Shown piece by piece: positions 4,469 through 6,658 of a DNA stretch of 6,658 nucleotides (position 1 is the first letter of the stretch; each line of letters opens with the position of its first letter). The DNA is from Bacillota bacterium (GTDB lineage Bacteria > Bacillota > Clostridia > Acetivibrionales > DSM-1351), in NCBI GenBank assembly GCA_023391425.1, contig JAEWAX010000135.1:1-6658 (forward strand), in the 5' to 3' direction. A program made the translations under genes and the position numbers. The notes under the pieces were generated by a model that was not told where the DNA came from, searched no databases, and worked only from the letters and a program-made list of their open reading frames with translations.

Positions 4469-5671
4469 ATGTTATTAAACGAAATACAGGATTATGACAA
4501 TGAATATTTTATGAATACATTTGGTAAAAGAGTACCTGTTGCCTTTTCAAAAGGAGAAGGCATACATCTTTGGAGTACAGATGGAGAAATGTATACTGAC
4601 TTCTTTTCAGGTATAGCAGTTAATTCTATCGGGTATTCACACCCAACCTTTGTTGATATGGTTACTAAACAAGTTTCTAATTTGATACATTGCTCTAATC
4701 TTTACTATATAGAGTCGCAAGCTCTTTTAGCAAAAGAGCTAGTACAGAGTTCTTGCGCTGATAAAATATTCTTTGCAAATAGTGGAGCGGAAGCAAATGA
4801 AGGTGCTATTAAGTTAGCTCGAATTTACTTTAAAAAAATTGGAAAACCTGAAAAATACGAAATAATTACGCTTCAAAAGTCTTTTCATGGAAGAACCATC
4901 ACTACTCTAAGTGCAACAGGTCAAGAAAAATATGCAAAGCCTTTTGAGCCTCTCACCAAAGGCTTTCAAAAAGTTCCTATAAACGATTTTGCTGCTCTTG
5001 AGGCTGCCATCACAGAAAACACATGTGCAATTATGCTTGAACCTGTTCAAGGCGAAAGTGGTGTATACCCTTGTGAGCCTGAGTATTTGAAAAAAGTCAA
5101 AAAACTCTGCAGTGATAAAAATCTCCTTTTAATTTTTGATGAAGTTCAAACTGGTATGGGTAGGACTGGTAAATTATTTGGATATCAAAAATATGATATA
5201 GAGCCAGATATCTTTACACTTGCAAAAGCACTAGGCGGAGGTATTCCAATTGGTGCTGTATGTGCAAAAGAGCATGTTGCTAAGGCATTTGCACCAGGCG
5301 AACATGGTTCTACCTTCGGTGGCAATCCTCTGGCTTGTACTGCAGGATTAGCTGTTATGAAAATAATGAAGGACGAGAAACTTCCTGAAAATGCTGCAAA
5401 GCTTGGAGACTATATCAAGTCCAAGTTGGAGACACAAGCTTCTTCCTCCTATCCAATAATCACTGAGATAAGAGCTGCGGGACTTATGATTGGAATAGAG
5501 CTAAATAAACCAATAGCACCTATTGTAAAAACAAAAATGTTTGAGAAGAAATATTTAATCGCAAATGTGGGCGAAAACATACTCAGAATACTTCCACCAC
5601 TAATAATCACGCAAGCAGATGCTGATGAGTTTATTACAACACTACAAGCAGCAATAGACGAAGCGTTATAG
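4469..5671 (+). CDS. argD: Acetylornithine aminotransferase (ArgD)
   Basis: ArgD is a PLP-dependent class III aminotransferase that converts N-acetylglutamate semialdehyde plus glutamate to N-acetylornithine and 2-oxoglutarate in the cytoplasm. Visible motifs are NSGAEANEGA (104-113, PLP phosphate-binding region), SFHGRT (138-143), EPVQGE (191-196), DEVQTGMGRTG (224-234, with the PLP-contacting aspartate), TLAKALGGG (250-258, PLP Schiff-base lysine K253) and HGSTFGGNP (279-287). The length of 400 aa is normal. AAAGGAG (4455-4461) lies 7 nt before ATG. Class III relatives such as succinylornithine or 4-aminobutyrate aminotransferase share these motifs, but the ARG-box promoter and the carA neighbour favour argD. 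The gene has its own regulated promoter and appears to be the first gene of an argD-carA transcript. Confidence 0.94.
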   Translation: MLLNEIQDYDNEYFMNTFGKRVPVAFSKGEGIHLWSTDGEMYTDFFSGIAVNSIGYSHPTFVDMVTKQVSNLIHCSNLYYIESQALLAKELVQSSCADKIFFANSGAEANEGAIKLARIYFKKIGKPEKYEIITLQKSFHGRTITTLSATGQEKYAKPFEPLTKGFQKVPINDFAALEAAITENTCAIMLEPVQGESGVYPCEPEYLKKVKKLCSDKNLLLIFDEVQTGMGRTGKLFGYQKYDIEPDIFTLAKALGGGIPIGAVCAKEHVAKAFAPGEHGSTFGGNPLACTAGLAVMKIMKDEKLPENAAKLGDYIKSKLETQASSSYPIITEIRAAGLMIGIELNKPIAPIVKTKMFEKKYLIANVGENILRILPPLIITQADADEFITTLQAAIDEAL

Positions 5672-5681
5672 GAGGAAAATG

Positions 5682-6658
5682 ATGAAAGCAGTTTTATTAC
5701 TTGAAGATGGCACATATTTCTCAGGCGAAGGCTTCGGTAAGAGTGGAGAAACAGCTGGTGAGATTGTATTTAATACATGTATGACAGGATATCAGGAAAT
5801 AACCACTGACCCGTCCTATAATGGTCAAATTGTCACTATGACCTATCCCCTTGTAGGAAACTATGGGTTTAATGAGATTGATAACGAGTCCTATAAGCCC
5901 CACGTACAAGGCTTTATAGTTAAAGAGTTATGTTCAACTCCAAGTAATTGGAGAAATACGCTTGACCCAAACCAGTATTTTGCAAAGCATAATATAGTAG
6001 GAATTAAAAGTATAGATACTAGGGCTTTGACTCAACATATAAGAAAATATGGGAGTATGTACGGGATTATATCTACTGAATGTGGAAATCTTGATATTCT
6101 TAGCAAAAATCTTGATTCCTATAAAAAAATCCCTAGGAATCTAGTAATGGAGGTTACCTCAAAAACTCCCATACATGTTGCTGGCTCTGGGAAGAGAGTC
6201 GCTCTTTTAGACTTTGGTGTTAAGAGTAACATTGTACGCTCATTAAAGAGTAGGAACTGTGATATACACATCTTGCCTGCATTCAGCTCTTTTGAAGAGA
6301 TTATGGCATGTAATCCAGATGGTATTTTACTTTCAAATGGCCCTGGAGATCCTAGAGATTTGCCTGTAACCAAGCAAACAATACAAAAGTTATTAGGAAT
6401 TAAACCAATTTTGGGTATATGCCTTGGACACCAGCTCTTAGGCCTATCGTTAGGTTGTAGTGTAAGTAAGCTTAAGTTTGGCCATCATGGGGGTAATCAT
6501 CCTGTTAAGGACAATATCACAGGTAAATGCTATATTACCTCTCAAAATCATAACTATGCAATTGATAGTAGTTCAAATGAGGATATAGAAATAACACATA
6601 TAAATGTAAATGATAACACTATAGAAGGCTTCAGACACAAAACTCTGCCAATTATAAG
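5682..6658 (+). CDS. carA: Carbamoyl-phosphate synthase small (glutaminase) subunit, 3' partial
   Basis: CarA hydrolyses glutamine and passes ammonia to the large subunit CarB, which makes carbamoyl phosphate for citrulline/arginine and pyrimidines. The frame is open from ATG 5682 to the window edge (325 codons plus 2 bases), so an estimated 30 or more C-terminal residues are missing. The N-terminal small-subunit domain includes GYQEITTDPSY (36-46). The class I glutamine amidotransferase domain begins near residue 171, with LSNGPGDP (217-224), GICLGHQLLG (245-254, nucleophile C247), FGHHGGNHPV (267-275 region) and SQNHNYA (287-293). The catalytic His-x-Glu of the triad would lie beyond the edge. 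GGAGG (5671-5675) is 6 nt before ATG 5682; an adjacent ATG at 5679 is only 3 nt away and less likely. The gap after the argD stop is 10 bp with no terminator, so it is co-transcribed with argD; carB probably follows. Confidence 0.95.
   Translation, partial: MKAVLLLEDGTYFSGEGFGKSGETAGEIVFNTCMTGYQEITTDPSYNGQIVTMTYPLVGNYGFNEIDNESYKPHVQGFIVKELCSTPSNWRNTLDPNQYFAKHNIVGIKSIDTRALTQHIRKYGSMYGIISTECGNLDILSKNLDSYKKIPRNLVMEVTSKTPIHVAGSGKRVALLDFGVKSNIVRSLKSRNCDIHILPAFSSFEEIMACNPDGILLSNGPGDPRDLPVTKQTIQKLLGIKPILGICLGHQLLGLSLGCSVSKLKFGHHGGNHPVKDNITGKCYITSQNHNYAIDSSSNEDIEITHINVNDNTIEGFRHKTLPII

Noticed and set aside
5449..6373. Minus-strand open frames over argD and carA (5449-5715, 5721-5909, 6119-6373).
   Set aside because: All lie antisense to conserved ArgD or CarA sequence with catalytic motifs intact on the plus strand, and none has its own translation signals.
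1..6658. CRISPR array, tRNA, rRNA or integrase/attachment site.
   Set aside because: I found no regularly spaced direct repeats, no tRNA-like cloverleaf or CCA end, no rRNA signature and no integrase gene on either strand.

Overview
This window is AT-rich DNA with strong purine-rich ribosome binding sites, intrinsic terminators with T-tracts, and a family set (MsmK/UgpC-type ATPase, arginine biosynthesis genes, a YcgR-like PilZ protein) that together suggest a low-GC Gram-positive of the class Clostridia. Genus cannot be set from this window.

Layout. Positions 1-85 look like the outer end of an insertion sequence (ISL3-like terminal repeat, inferred), which abuts a bidirectional terminator (86-116). 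On the minus strand, 130-1248 encodes a complete MsmK/UgpC/MalK-type sugar-importer ATPase with no permease or binding protein nearby. A 423-bp divergent intergenic region follows. It holds a candidate minus-strand promoter, a strong plus-strand promoter overlapped by tandem ARG boxes, and a GC-enriched, highly structured leader that I do not recognise. Then come argC (type 2) and argB, closed by an intrinsic terminator at 3591-3632. Next is a single gene for a YcgR-like PilZ protein with a TTG start (3652-4293), closed by its own terminator (4331-4380). Last is argD (4469-5671), with carA (5682 to the window edge, 3' end missing) 10 bp behind it.

How it works together. ArgB and ArgC carry N-acetylglutamate to the semialdehyde, ArgD transaminates this to N-acetylornithine, and CarA is the glutaminase subunit of carbamoyl-phosphate synthetase, which supplies the carbamoyl group for citrulline. 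The argC and argD promoters share a 34-nt block that is identical at 30 positions. In both, one full ARG-box match overlaps the -35 element and a second, partial match lies 20 bp downstream over the -10. This points to one ArgR-type regulon driving two transcripts, argCB and argD-carA, on either side of an unrelated c-di-GMP-type gene.

The most interesting signals are: (1) the paired argC/argD operators; (2) two terminators that each contain a -10 element for the next gene, so read-through transcripts fold the full hairpin while newly started ones carry only its 3' arm; (3) the roughly 120-nt, about 52% GC structured argC leader, with pseudoknot potential and alternative pairings next to the ribosome binding site. 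The leader is the best candidate here for an undescribed regulatory RNA. The ArgR, riboswitch and insertion-sequence readings are inferences from sequence pattern only.
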